Source: JBKEDH01 sp047975295 (GTDB lineage: Bacteria > Bacteroidota > Bacteroidia > Flavobacteriales > Flavobacteriaceae). Taken from it: DNA of 23,272 bases. The stretch spans positions 1 through 23,272 of the forward strand of contig JBKEDH010000048.1 in NCBI GenBank assembly GCA_047975295.1, in the 5' to 3' direction. Below the pieces are notes generated by a model. The model was not told the DNA's origin. It saw nothing but the letters and a program-made list of their open reading frames with translations, and searched no databases. The position numbers and the translations under genes are program-made. The number at the start of each line of letters is the position of its first letter. Within the stretch, counting starts at the first letter, position 1. Positions 15,538 to 22,857 of this stretch are shown piece after piece.

Positions 15538-15748
15538 TATAAAATTTTTAATTATTATCTTTTTTTTGATTTTTTTTTTGACAAAAGGTAACCCTTTTTT
15601 GGTTGTAAAAAAGTAAAGAGCCAAGAGCCATAATTTTTTTAGACTTTCAACTTTATATGTTTTGGACTTTTTGCTATACCATTTTTTTGAAGTGAATGAT
15701 ATAAAATACTGAATTTGAACCTTAATATTACCAAATACTATCCCTTAA

Positions 15749-15897
15749 GAGCTTGTTTAAATTTATATCACTTGTTTTTCTATATCTCTTTTTGTGTATA
15801 ATTTCGTTAAAATTTCATCAAGTAGCCCCTATTTTGCCTCATTCTATATCAAAAATAAGCTATACAATAAGTCTATCATACAAATTTAAACAGGCTC
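15749..15897. mobile_element. 149-bp MITE-like element with inverted ends and TAA target duplication
   Basis: The left end GAGCTTGTTTAAATTTATA (15749-15767) and the reverse complement of the right end, GAGCCTGTTTAAATTTGTA (15879-15897), match at 17 of 19 positions, both differences being transitions. TAA lies directly outside both ends (15746-15748 and 15898-15900). A 3-bp TNA duplication and GAG-starting ends are reminiscent of some IS5-family elements. The interior has no transposase, so this is a non-autonomous derivative or a deletion remnant. Confidence 0.7.
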
Positions 15898-15912
15898 TAA
15901 CAAAAAACTGAT

Positions 15913-15920
15913 TAAATTTG
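15913..15920 (+). promoter_or_regulatory. Consensus -7 box for the second sulfatase gene
   Basis: TAAATTTG matches TAnnTTTG exactly, 27 bp before the ATG at 15948. The -33 position would fall on the right end of the MITE-like element (about 15889-15893), where no TTG is present. The position supports the ATG start over the TTG at 15918, which lies inside this box. Confidence 0.4.
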
Positions 15921-15947
15921 TACAAACACAACCGAATTTATTCAGCT

Positions 15948-17621
15948 ATGCTAAAATATATTATTGTAGGATTATCGTTTCTGCTTTTTTGTTGTCGCAC
16001 CAAACAAAATGGTATCCCCCTCCCTAAAAAGGTCATTTTTATTTTGGCCGACGATATCGGTGCCGAATGGATAGGTGCTTATGGCTGCACCTCCCAACAA
16101 ACACCAAATATAGACCGCTTGGCAGAGCACGGTTATGTATTCGATAATTTTTCGTCCTTACCGCTATGCGCCCCTTCCCGACAAACCATTTTAACCGGTA
16201 CACACCAATTTCGACGCCATAAATATGGCAATGTAATGCCCAATGGCAGTTTAACTTTTTTGCAAATTCTTAATAAACAAGGCTTTAAAAATGGTCTTTT
16301 TGGCAAGTGGGATGGTTTTGATCGGGACATTGATTTGGCCGATTTTAAAATTGACGATTATGCCGTTTTCAACAAAGGAAATCGCCGTTTTTGGAATCCC
16401 GAAATAAAGGAAAATAACCTTATTAAAACCTACAATAAAACCGATTACGGGCCGGATATATACAATTCGAAATTATTGGATTTTATATCGACCAACAAAG
16501 ACCAAAAGTTTTTTGCTTATTATGCCATGGCTTTGGGGCATTGGCCTTTTGTGCCAACTCCCAACAGCCAAAATAAAAACGAAACTAACTGGCAAACCAA
16601 TTTTAAGGATATGGTCGATTATGCAGATAAACTTATAGGTAAAGTTATTTCGCATTTGGAAACTTTGGGCATTGCCGACGAAACCCTTATTATTTTTACC
16701 ACCGATAACGGCACCTATCCCGAACTTACGGCCCAGTTGAACAATAACATAGCCAAAGGCGGCAAAAGTTATTCTATTTTAAGTGGACAGCATGTGCCTT
16801 TTATAATAAGTTATGGTAAGCATTTTAAGCATAAACGCATAAAGGAATTATCCGATTTTACAGATATTTTTCCAACCTTAATGGATGTTGCCCAAGTAAA
16901 AACATTGCCCGAAAATTACACCAAACCGGACGGCGAAAGCCTGTTGCCTTTTTTATTGCAAAACAAACCCCGTAAAAAACAATATACACTATCGTATTTT
17001 GGTGCTAACAATTTCCGTAGTGATATGCGAGCTCTTCATATTAGAAATGAACGTTGGAAACTATACAGCGATGGTAGGCTTGTAGATATTAAAAACGATC
17101 CTAAAGAATATCATTTCACCGTAGGTTTTAATGAAAACGACACCCAAAAAGAAGCCCGAAAAAAACTATCGAACGAATTAGATACCTATAAAACAGATAC
17201 CAATTTTAATTATGTTAAACAATTAATTGCCACCGAAAACGGTAAGATTATAGCCTGTTGGAACCCTAAGCAAATAGCCTTAAAAGAAGCTTCGGAAATT
17301 AAAATAGATTTCACTCCTTTTATAACTCCAAACACTAATTACAGATTAGAAATACAACATTTTAAAGGCAATGGCGGTGTTAAAGTATCCAATGTCGAAC
17401 TTTTAAAAAACAATACGGTAATTGCTTCCGATAACCATATAAGCCACAGCCAGACAGATTTTAAAAACGTGTATCAATTTTTAATAACAAAAGACCGTAC
17501 CATATATAACTTAAACTGTAACCAAACATTGGATGCAACGGCCAAATACGAATTAAAGTTTACCGTAACGCAAATACAAAAAGGCGACTCGTATGGTGTT
17601 GTTAGACTTTTTGCAGAGTAA
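15948..17621 (+). CDS. Sulfatase lipoprotein with C-terminal beta-sandwich-like extension
   Basis: 557-residue type I sulfatase. The ATG at 15948 (MLKYIIVGLSFLLFCC) is preferred over an in-frame TTG 30 bp earlier, because it begins a proper lipoprotein signal peptide (Cys15 or 16) and the TTG lies in a -7 box. Seen: metal ligands Asp35-Asp36 in ILADDIGAEW; CAPSR at 74-78, with Cys74 as the formylglycine precursor, then ILTG; FGKWDG at 118-123, where the usual His of GKWH is replaced by Asp; ALGHWPF at 196-201; TTDNGT with Asp253-Asn254; and AKGGKSYSILSGQHVPFI with Lys273. After the normal sulfatase C-terminus (RNERWKLY) there is an extra region of about 140 residues, predicted beta-rich (for example YRLEIQHFKGNGGVKVSNVE), which may bind carbohydrate. 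It stands alone, far from the SusCD pair, with a nuclease gene converging on it. Confidence 0.92.
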   Translation: MLKYIIVGLSFLLFCCRTKQNGIPLPKKVIFILADDIGAEWIGAYGCTSQQTPNIDRLAEHGYVFDNFSSLPLCAPSRQTILTGTHQFRRHKYGNVMPNGSLTFLQILNKQGFKNGLFGKWDGFDRDIDLADFKIDDYAVFNKGNRRFWNPEIKENNLIKTYNKTDYGPDIYNSKLLDFISTNKDQKFFAYYAMALGHWPFVPTPNSQNKNETNWQTNFKDMVDYADKLIGKVISHLETLGIADETLIIFTTDNGTYPELTAQLNNNIAKGGKSYSILSGQHVPFIISYGKHFKHKRIKELSDFTDIFPTLMDVAQVKTLPENYTKPDGESLLPFLLQNKPRKKQYTLSYFGANNFRSDMRALHIRNERWKLYSDGRLVDIKNDPKEYHFTVGFNENDTQKEARKKLSNELDTYKTDTNFNYVKQLIATENGKIIACWNPKQIALKEASEIKIDFTPFITPNTNYRLEIQHFKGNGGVKVSNVELLKNNTVIASDNHISHSQTDFKNVYQFLITKDRTIYNLNCNQTLDATAKYELKFTVTQIQKGDSYGVVRLFAE

Positions 17622-17657
17622 GTTGGAAACTTGGAATCTGGAAGTTGGAAAAGGCGA
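17622..17657. repeat. Short TTGGAA-type tandem repeat tract
   Basis: The gap between two convergent genes consists of imperfect repeats of AGTTGGAA, CTTGGAA and TCTGGA. AAAAGGCGACT also occurs twice (17580-17590 and 17649-17659, i.e. sulfatase end and nuclease end). Confidence 0.45.
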
Positions 17658-18464
17658 CTAAAAACTCCAATCTTTATAACCGCTGGAAGCCTCCAATTTG
17701 TTTTCTATGGAATCTTCTAATTTTGGAAAGAAATCAATTCCGGTGAGTTGTTCAATGGTATCGACCGAAACCACAAAATCGTATAACGGTTTATTGGAAT
17801 CTTTATGGGGCATTAAAAATGCTATCATTCTAAGGCTTCCATTATTATCATTAATCAACACCTTATAAAATTGGTTGGGTACAGCCACATGCTCGTCGCC
17901 AATGGTTTCCATGTTACCTTTTAACACACCACCCGTTACCACATAAACACCGTTATATTTACTTGCCCAATAACGCACTTTTTGCTCCAGTGTATTCCAA
18001 ATTCCGGAGTTAAAATCGTGGTTCTGCGGACTAATATTACTGGTTAAAAAGGTTTCGTCGTGTGCCGTTTTACTATAACGCCTATCTCCTGCGGGACATA
18101 AATGTCCACGGTCGTAACCCGAATTTTTGTAGTTACGCCAATGGGCAGCACCGGTTTTTACAGCATCATCTATTTCAAAATAAGGACGCTTAAAATTGGT
18201 ATTTGCCAAATGTGATTTCTTCAATTCGTAAGCCACCCATTCGGCCTGTTCGTACGCTTCGCTATAACTTAACGAGTAACCATTGTGATAGACTACTTGC
18301 CCCGTAGTGCTGGTGGGCAAAAAATAGGTATTGGTGTTTCCTTTTACTTCCTTACCTTGCTCAATGGTGCCTTGCTTTGCTTTTTCATTCAAAAAAAACT
18401 CATAGCCTAAAACTCCAACAAAAAGTAATATGGCCAAAATGGTATATTTTTTTCTTCTGTTCAC
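17658..18464 (-). CDS. DNA/RNA non-specific endonuclease (DRGH family), membrane-anchored or exported
   Basis: 268-residue beta-beta-alpha-metal nuclease of the NucA/Serratia nuclease family, which cleaves single- and double-stranded DNA and RNA. After two Arg and two Lys comes a hydrophobic segment (YTILAILLFVGVLGYEFFL, about 7-25) that is a signal anchor or signal peptide, so the enzyme acts outside the cytoplasm. Seen: EWVAYEL and RPYFEIDD upstream of the core; SGYDRGHLCPAGDR with His121 as the general base; LTSNISPQNHDFNSGIWNTLE (140-160), whose Asn residues bind the metal; VYVVTGGV; and VPNQFYKVLI. All catalytic residues are present. Likely roles are nutrient acquisition from extracellular DNA or biofilm turnover. 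There is no adjacent immunity-like gene, so a toxin role is not indicated. Confidence 0.93.
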   Translation of the reverse strand: MNRRKKYTILAILLFVGVLGYEFFLNEKAKQGTIEQGKEVKGNTNTYFLPTSTTGQVVYHNGYSLSYSEAYEQAEWVAYELKKSHLANTNFKRPYFEIDDAVKTGAAHWRNYKNSGYDRGHLCPAGDRRYSKTAHDETFLTSNISPQNHDFNSGIWNTLEQKVRYWASKYNGVYVVTGGVLKGNMETIGDEHVAVPNQFYKVLINDNNGSLRMIAFLMPHKDSNKPLYDFVVSVDTIEQLTGIDFFPKLEDSIENKLEASSGYKDWSF

Positions 18465-18559
18465 AATTAACTAAACCCTTTTTTTATTTTAATTTTCAAA
18501 AATACAGATTTTAAAACATCATAATTTAAAATTAAGGCTAAATACCTACAACTTTTTTT

Positions 18560-18567
18560 TACTTTAG
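18560..18567 (+). promoter_or_regulatory. Possible -7 box for the mlaEF-like operon
   Basis: TACTTTAG differs from TAnnTTTG at one defined base and lies 14 bp before the ATG. No -33 TTG is evident. Confidence 0.28.
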
Positions 18568-18581
18568 CAGTATTAAATTTA

Positions 18582-19322
18582 ATGATGACATATTTTCGCA
18601 GTATAGGTAAATATTTTTTAATGGTTGTCGAAATGTTCCGAAAGCCTACCAAATGGTCGGTTATGAAAACATTGATATTAAAGGACATTGACGATTTAAT
18701 TGTAAACTCATTAGGCATAATTGCCTTTATTTCCTTTTTTATTGGTGGCGTTGTTACCATACAAACGGCGCTGAACATTAGTAATCCGCTTATTCCAAAA
18801 TATTTGGTGGGCTTTGCCACAAGGCAATCTATTATTTTAGAGTTTGCCCCTACTTTTATTTCTATAATCATGGCTGGTAAGGTAGGATCTTTTATAACAT
18901 CGAGCATAGGTACCATGCGGGTTACCGAACAAATTGATGCTCTTGAAGTTATGGGTATTAACTCTCTTAATTATTTGGTATTCCCTAAAGTTATTGCTCT
19001 CTTATTTTATCCATTTGCCGTTTCTATAGGTATGTTTTTGGGCGTTTTGGGTGGTATGGCTGCTTGTTATTTTGGTGGATTTGTTACCGTTGACGATTAT
19101 ATTTACGGTATCCAGACCGACTTTATCCCTTTCCATATTACATACGCCTTTATAAAAACATTCGTATTTGCCTTTATCTTGGCCACTATCCCATCGTATT
19201 ATGGCTATTATATGAAAGGTGGCGCCTTAGAAGTTGGTAAGGCCAGTACCACATCGTTTGTTTGGACCAGTGTGGGTATTATCATTTTAAATTATTTATT
19301 AACCCAAATGCTTTTAAGCTGA
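18582..19322 (+). CDS. mlaE: MlaE-type ABC transporter permease
   Basis: 246-residue inner-membrane permease of the MlaE/YrbE family, which with an MlaF-type ATPase and an MCE protein moves phospholipids between inner and outer membrane. Seen: an N-terminal amphipathic part (YFRSIGKYFLMVVEMFRKP), then about five hydrophobic segments, and the family's conserved stretch EFAPTFISIIMAGKVGSFITSSIGTMRVTEQIDALEVMGIN (around 87-127), which holds the Gly-rich loop and the EQIDAL coupling motif that contacts the ATPase. The stop codon overlaps the start of the next gene (TGATG), so the two are translationally coupled. Two consecutive ATG codons are possible starts (18582 and 18585). No MCE-domain gene follows. 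Confidence 0.92.
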   Translation: MMTYFRSIGKYFLMVVEMFRKPTKWSVMKTLILKDIDDLIVNSLGIIAFISFFIGGVVTIQTALNISNPLIPKYLVGFATRQSIILEFAPTFISIIMAGKVGSFITSSIGTMRVTEQIDALEVMGINSLNYLVFPKVIALLFYPFAVSIGMFLGVLGGMAACYFGGFVTVDDYIYGIQTDFIPFHITYAFIKTFVFAFILATIPSYYGYYMKGGALEVGKASTTSFVWTSVGIIILNYLLTQMLLS

Positions 19323-20089
19323 TGATTGAAGTTAAAAATTTACATAAATCGTTCGATGGCATTGAAGTCCTTAAAGGTATTGACACCTCTTTTGAAAGAG
19401 GTAAGACCAATTTGATTATTGGACAAAGTGGTTCGGGAAAAACGGTATTTTTAAAATGTTTACTGGGACTTTTTAATTACGAAGAAGGGAGCATAGCTTA
19501 CGATGGAAAAGTTTTTGCCCAATTATCGGAAGATGATAAACGGAATTTGCGTGCCGAAATTGGAATGGTATTTCAGGGTAGTGCGCTTTTCGACTCCATG
19601 ACCATTGCCGAAAATGTAATGTTTCCATTGCGAATGTTTACCGAACAAAGCAAAAGCGAAATGAGGGATCGTGTAGATGTTGTTTTAAAACGGGTAAATT
19701 TGGACGATGCTCATAACAAAATGCCTAGTGAAGCCTCGGGCGGTATGCAAAAGCGTGTGGCCATTGCCCGTGCCATTGTTAACAACCCCAAATATTTGTT
19801 TTGTGATGAACCCAACTCCGGATTGGATCCTAAGACAGCCATTGTAATCGACAACCTGATACACGAAATAACCGAAGAATACCAAATTACTACCGTAATC
19901 AACTCACACGACATGAACTCGGTCATGGAAATTGGTGAAAAAATCGTATTCCTTAAAAACGGTTACAAAGAATGGGAAGGCAGCAAACACAATATCTTTA
20001 AAACCGATAATGCTTCGGTTACCGACTTTGTTTACTCGTCTAATCTATTTAAAAAGGTACGCAAAATGTATTTGGAAGAAAACAAATAG
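19322..20089 (+). CDS. mlaF: MlaF-type ABC transporter ATP-binding protein
   Basis: 255-residue ABC ATPase that powers the MlaE permease. The start is set at ATG 19322 (MIEVKNLHKSFDG), which overlaps the permease stop by one base; an in-frame upstream ATG at 19262 lies inside mlaE and adds an unrelated leader. Seen: Walker A GQSGSGKT at 34-41, Q-loop MVFQGSALFDSMT with Gln85, signature ASGGMQKR at 138-145 (the variant ABC signature typical of MlaF), Walker B YLFCDEPNSGLDP with catalytic Glu163, and the switch His196 in NSHD. The ATPase core is complete. It ends 16 bp before the convergent DUF389 gene. Confidence 0.93.
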   Translation: MIEVKNLHKSFDGIEVLKGIDTSFERGKTNLIIGQSGSGKTVFLKCLLGLFNYEEGSIAYDGKVFAQLSEDDKRNLRAEIGMVFQGSALFDSMTIAENVMFPLRMFTEQSKSEMRDRVDVVLKRVNLDDAHNKMPSEASGGMQKRVAIARAIVNNPKYLFCDEPNSGLDPKTAIVIDNLIHEITEEYQITTVINSHDMNSVMEIGEKIVFLKNGYKEWEGSKHNIFKTDNASVTDFVYSSNLFKKVRKMYLEENK

Positions 20090-20105
20090 CCCTTAATTAC
20101 TATTA

Positions 20106-21578
20106 CTACTCTTTCTCGCGCTTTACCAGCAAACTATCTAATAAATCGTACTTAACACGTAACCATTTTTCTAACTGAACTTGTTTGCTCGGTATGTCTG
20201 TTTCCGAAATTAAATCGGTATCCCATTTTACTTTAAATACCGAAACTGTATCTATTTTATTGGAAAAATCGGATACTATCTGGCTTGAAAAAGAAATACT
20301 TTTCAATTCACTATAATTTATCTTTGTTTCTTCCAAAAGCGCTTCAAAAGGAATAAAATTACGCTCTAATTTCTCCAATCGTTTTAATTTTCCTTCCAAT
20401 ATCACGATACGTTCACTTTGCAATAACAAATCCAAAGAATCCCTATACCGTATTTCTTCCATATACCTAAGATTGTCCAGATTTTTCGATTTGTTTTGGT
20501 TTACAATCAATTGGGTATTGGCACAAGCTGCGTAATTTTTTAAGCGATTACGCAATAACGTAATAGTCGATTCGGGAATTTCGTCCAATCCAAATGTATT
20601 CAATTCTATTTTTGAATTTTCTCTATCTATATATTCAATCGAGATATTCTTCTTTATAAAATCGGCATGGGGCAATGTATTTAATTCCTGATTTATAAAA
20701 CGACTGGCATCACTTTCAAAACGGGTTTCGTTCAATACCGAAATAAAGGTCCAAACAGCAGGAATCATAACCACGATGGCCAATATGGTTGCCACTCTCG
20801 ATATCATACGCCGTTTTTGTGAATTGGCATAGCGTATCATGGTAAACCGCAACAGTTTTAACACCAAAAAAGTTGCCAAGGCAATAAATATAGTGTTTAT
20901 GGTAAAGAGATACATGGCACCCAAAAAGTAATCCATATTGCCTTTTGCCAAACCATATCCTGCCGTACACAATGGCGGCATTAAGGCCGTTGCAATAGCT
21001 ACACCAAAAATTACAGAGGCAATAGTACCTCGTTTGGTACGGGCAATAATTAAGGCCAAGCCACCAAAAAAGGCAATAAGTACATCGCGGATATCTGGTT
21101 TTGTTCGCCCCAAAAGTTCTGATGTATCTTCACTTAACGGAAACAGATAGAAAAACAAGAAAGCAGTTAATAAACTTAACACAATCATAGTTGCTAAGTT
21201 TATTAAAGATTTCCTTAAAGTGTCCACATCGTTAATGGCAATGGACATGCCCACACCCAAAATAGGCCCCATTAATGGCGAAATTAACATCGCACCGATT
21301 ACAACGGCCGTGGAGTTTGCGTTAAGCCCTACTGAAGCCACAAGAATAGAACATATTAAAATCCAAGCGGTAGCACCCTTAAAGGCAATATCGGCCTTTA
21401 TGGCTTCTATAGTGGCTTCCCTATCGGTATCATCCCGAAAATCCAACAGTTCACTTAAAAATGTCTTTATACTTTTTATTAAGCCCTGTGCATCTTCTTT
21501 TACGGCCTTTTTAGACTCCTCTACATTATTCTCTTTCTTGATTTCTTCTTCAGAAAAATTAAATTTGTTCTCTTCCAT
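20106..21578 (-). CDS. DUF389 (TIGR00341-like) integral membrane protein
   Basis: 490-residue protein of the DUF389 family, whose biochemical function is not established. The start is placed at ATG 21578 (MEENKFNFSEEE), one codon inside a TTG. The charged N-terminal region (1-68) is followed by the membrane domain (about 69-282) with six or so hydrophobic segments and the family's conserved loops: NANSTAVVIGAMLISPLMGPI (87-107), FFGGLALIIARTKRG, and ATALMPPLCTAGYGL (196-210). The paired Pro/Gly-rich inverted-repeat-like motifs suggest a transporter-like or pore-like fold, but this is inference. A long soluble C-terminal part (283-490) includes a predicted coiled coil near 385-420 (LLLQSERIVILEGKLKRLEK). 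Single gene, convergent with mlaF. Confidence 0.9.
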   Translation of the reverse strand: MEENKFNFSEEEIKKENNVEESKKAVKEDAQGLIKSIKTFLSELLDFRDDTDREATIEAIKADIAFKGATAWILICSILVASVGLNANSTAVVIGAMLISPLMGPILGVGMSIAINDVDTLRKSLINLATMIVLSLLTAFLFFYLFPLSEDTSELLGRTKPDIRDVLIAFFGGLALIIARTKRGTIASVIFGVAIATALMPPLCTAGYGLAKGNMDYFLGAMYLFTINTIFIALATFLVLKLLRFTMIRYANSQKRRMISRVATILAIVVMIPAVWTFISVLNETRFESDASRFINQELNTLPHADFIKKNISIEYIDRENSKIELNTFGLDEIPESTITLLRNRLKNYAACANTQLIVNQNKSKNLDNLRYMEEIRYRDSLDLLLQSERIVILEGKLKRLEKLERNFIPFEALLEETKINYSELKSISFSSQIVSDFSNKIDTVSVFKVKWDTDLISETDIPSKQVQLEKWLRVKYDLLDSLLVKREKE

Positions 21579-21771
21579 CAACTATATATTACAAGTCACG
21601 AATATATAAAATAAAAACATGGCTTTTTTAAAAAAATAGTTCAAAAGAAATACTATCTATAGTCCCATTTAAACTATGTTTAGATTAAAGAAAAACCAAT
21701 ATTTTACCATGATGAAAGCCTATTTTTAGTTGAATTGGTACACTATAAAGTGGTCGATAATAAATAAATAC

Positions 21772-22851
21772 CTACCCATACTGCTCACCAAATTTCCCTT
21801 TTACGCTCTGGAGTACTTTTTTTATATCCTGCTCTTTCAATTTTGGATAAATAAGCAATACATCGTCCTTATCAACAATAATATAATCGTTTAAACCATC
21901 GACTACCACAATTTTGTTATTGGCAGTCCGTATCATATTTCCGGACGCATCTGTTATCAAGGTTCTTGTGTTAACAGATGCATTTTTGTTTTCATCTTTA
22001 TCCAATTTATCATAAAGACTGCCCCATGTTCCTAAATCGTTCCAATCGAATTCGGCAACAATAACACAAACATTTTTCGAGGTTTCCATTATGGCATAAT
22101 CTACCGAAATATTTTCGGCTTCCGGATAATGTTCTTTTATAAAACCGGTTTCGGCTTCGGTATTATAAACCGGAACACCTGTTTTAAATAGCTCATACAA
22201 TTTGGGCTGATTGGTTTTAAACGCTTCAATAACACTAGATACGCTCCACATAAAAATACCTGCATTCCACAAAAAATTGCCTTGAGCAATAAATGTTTTA
22301 GCGGTTTCGTAATCGGGCTTTTCTCTAAATTGATTAACAGATTTTATGGTTTTTGGAGTATTGTTATCAAACTCGATATAACCATACCCGGTATTGGGAA
22401 AAGTGGGTTTTATACCAAGTGTCATCAATACATCGTTATTTTCGCAATAGTTAAAGGCCTGTTGTACGTTTTGGGTAAAAGCGGTTTCATTTTCAATCCA
22501 ATGGTCGCTTGGAGCAACAATCATAATCGCATTGGGGTTTTCCTTTTGTATTTTTAACGATGCGTACAAAATACAAGGTGCCGTATTACGCATAGCCGGT
22601 TCTAAAACCACCTGCCTTTGGGTAACTTCGGGCAATTGCTCCAGTACCAAATCGTTGTAACGTTCGTTGGTTAAAATAAAAATATTTTCTTTGGGAATTA
22701 ATCTGGATAAGCGCTGAAATGTTTTTTGGATCAAGGTATCGCCCGTTCCCAACATATCATGAAACTGTTTTGGAAATTCCTGTGTACTTACCGGCCAAAA
22801 CCGAGAGCCAACCCCTCCTGCCATTAATATGGCGTAATAATTTTTATTCAT
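21772..22851 (-). CDS. manC: Mannose-1-phosphate guanylyltransferase
   Basis: 359-residue nucleotidyltransferase making GDP-mannose from GTP and mannose-1-phosphate, the precursor for mannosyl and GDP-fucose-derived glycans. Seen: the pyrophosphorylase signature MAGGVGSRFWP (10-20) with FPKQF (26-30), EPAMRNTAPCI, VAPSDHWI with the metal-binding Asp, GYGYIEF, FREKPDYETA, LWNAGIFMWS, and VDYAIMETS. It ends after the nucleotidyltransferase and left-handed beta-helix region, without the phosphomannose isomerase domain of bifunctional ManC/AlgA proteins, as is usual in Bacteroidota. The start is 6 bp after the stop of the SprT-like gene, so they form an operon. A direct link to the fucosidase is not implied; this gene is biosynthetic. 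Confidence 0.94.
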   Translation of the reverse strand: MNKNYYAILMAGGVGSRFWPVSTQEFPKQFHDMLGTGDTLIQKTFQRLSRLIPKENIFILTNERYNDLVLEQLPEVTQRQVVLEPAMRNTAPCILYASLKIQKENPNAIMIVAPSDHWIENETAFTQNVQQAFNYCENNDVLMTLGIKPTFPNTGYGYIEFDNNTPKTIKSVNQFREKPDYETAKTFIAQGNFLWNAGIFMWSVSSVIEAFKTNQPKLYELFKTGVPVYNTEAETGFIKEHYPEAENISVDYAIMETSKNVCVIVAEFDWNDLGTWGSLYDKLDKDENKNASVNTRTLITDASGNMIRTANNKIVVVDGLNDYIIVDKDDVLLIYPKLKEQDIKKVLQSVKGKFGEQYG

Positions 22852-22857
22852 CTTGCT

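Larger units (their letters stand above)
15264..15947. other. Long non-coding region between speA and the second sulfatase
   Basis: About 680 bp without a credible gene. It is divergent, so it must hold promoters for both flanking genes. From left to right it contains: the speA upstream stretch; a segment with several hairpins (15365-15540); T-rich DNA with a weak AAAAGG/CCTTTT hairpin at 15583-15602; a short tandem pair of AGAGCCA (15617-15630); the MITE-like element 15749-15897; and the -7 box 15913-15920. Confidence 0.7.

Noticed and set aside
15918..15947. Upstream TTG start for the second sulfatase
   Set aside because: The TTG is part of a TAAATTTG promoter box, and the downstream ATG at 15948 gives a normal lipoprotein signal peptide.
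17658..18464. Nuclease as a contact-dependent toxin
   Set aside because: There is no toxin-delivery domain, only a short signal anchor, and no adjacent immunity-like gene; a general secreted nuclease is the simpler reading.
18467..18916. 149-codon open frame on the minus strand
   Set aside because: It lies almost wholly antisense to the mlaE-like gene, which has clear family motifs; composition is typical of a shadow frame and there is no plausible start context.
21220..21609. 129-codon open frame on the plus strand
   Set aside because: Antisense to the DUF389 membrane domain; no independent evidence.
21582..21771. CACTATAAAGTG palindrome downstream of manC as a terminator
   Set aside because: Only a short AT-rich palindrome with no T run on the minus strand; not convincing.
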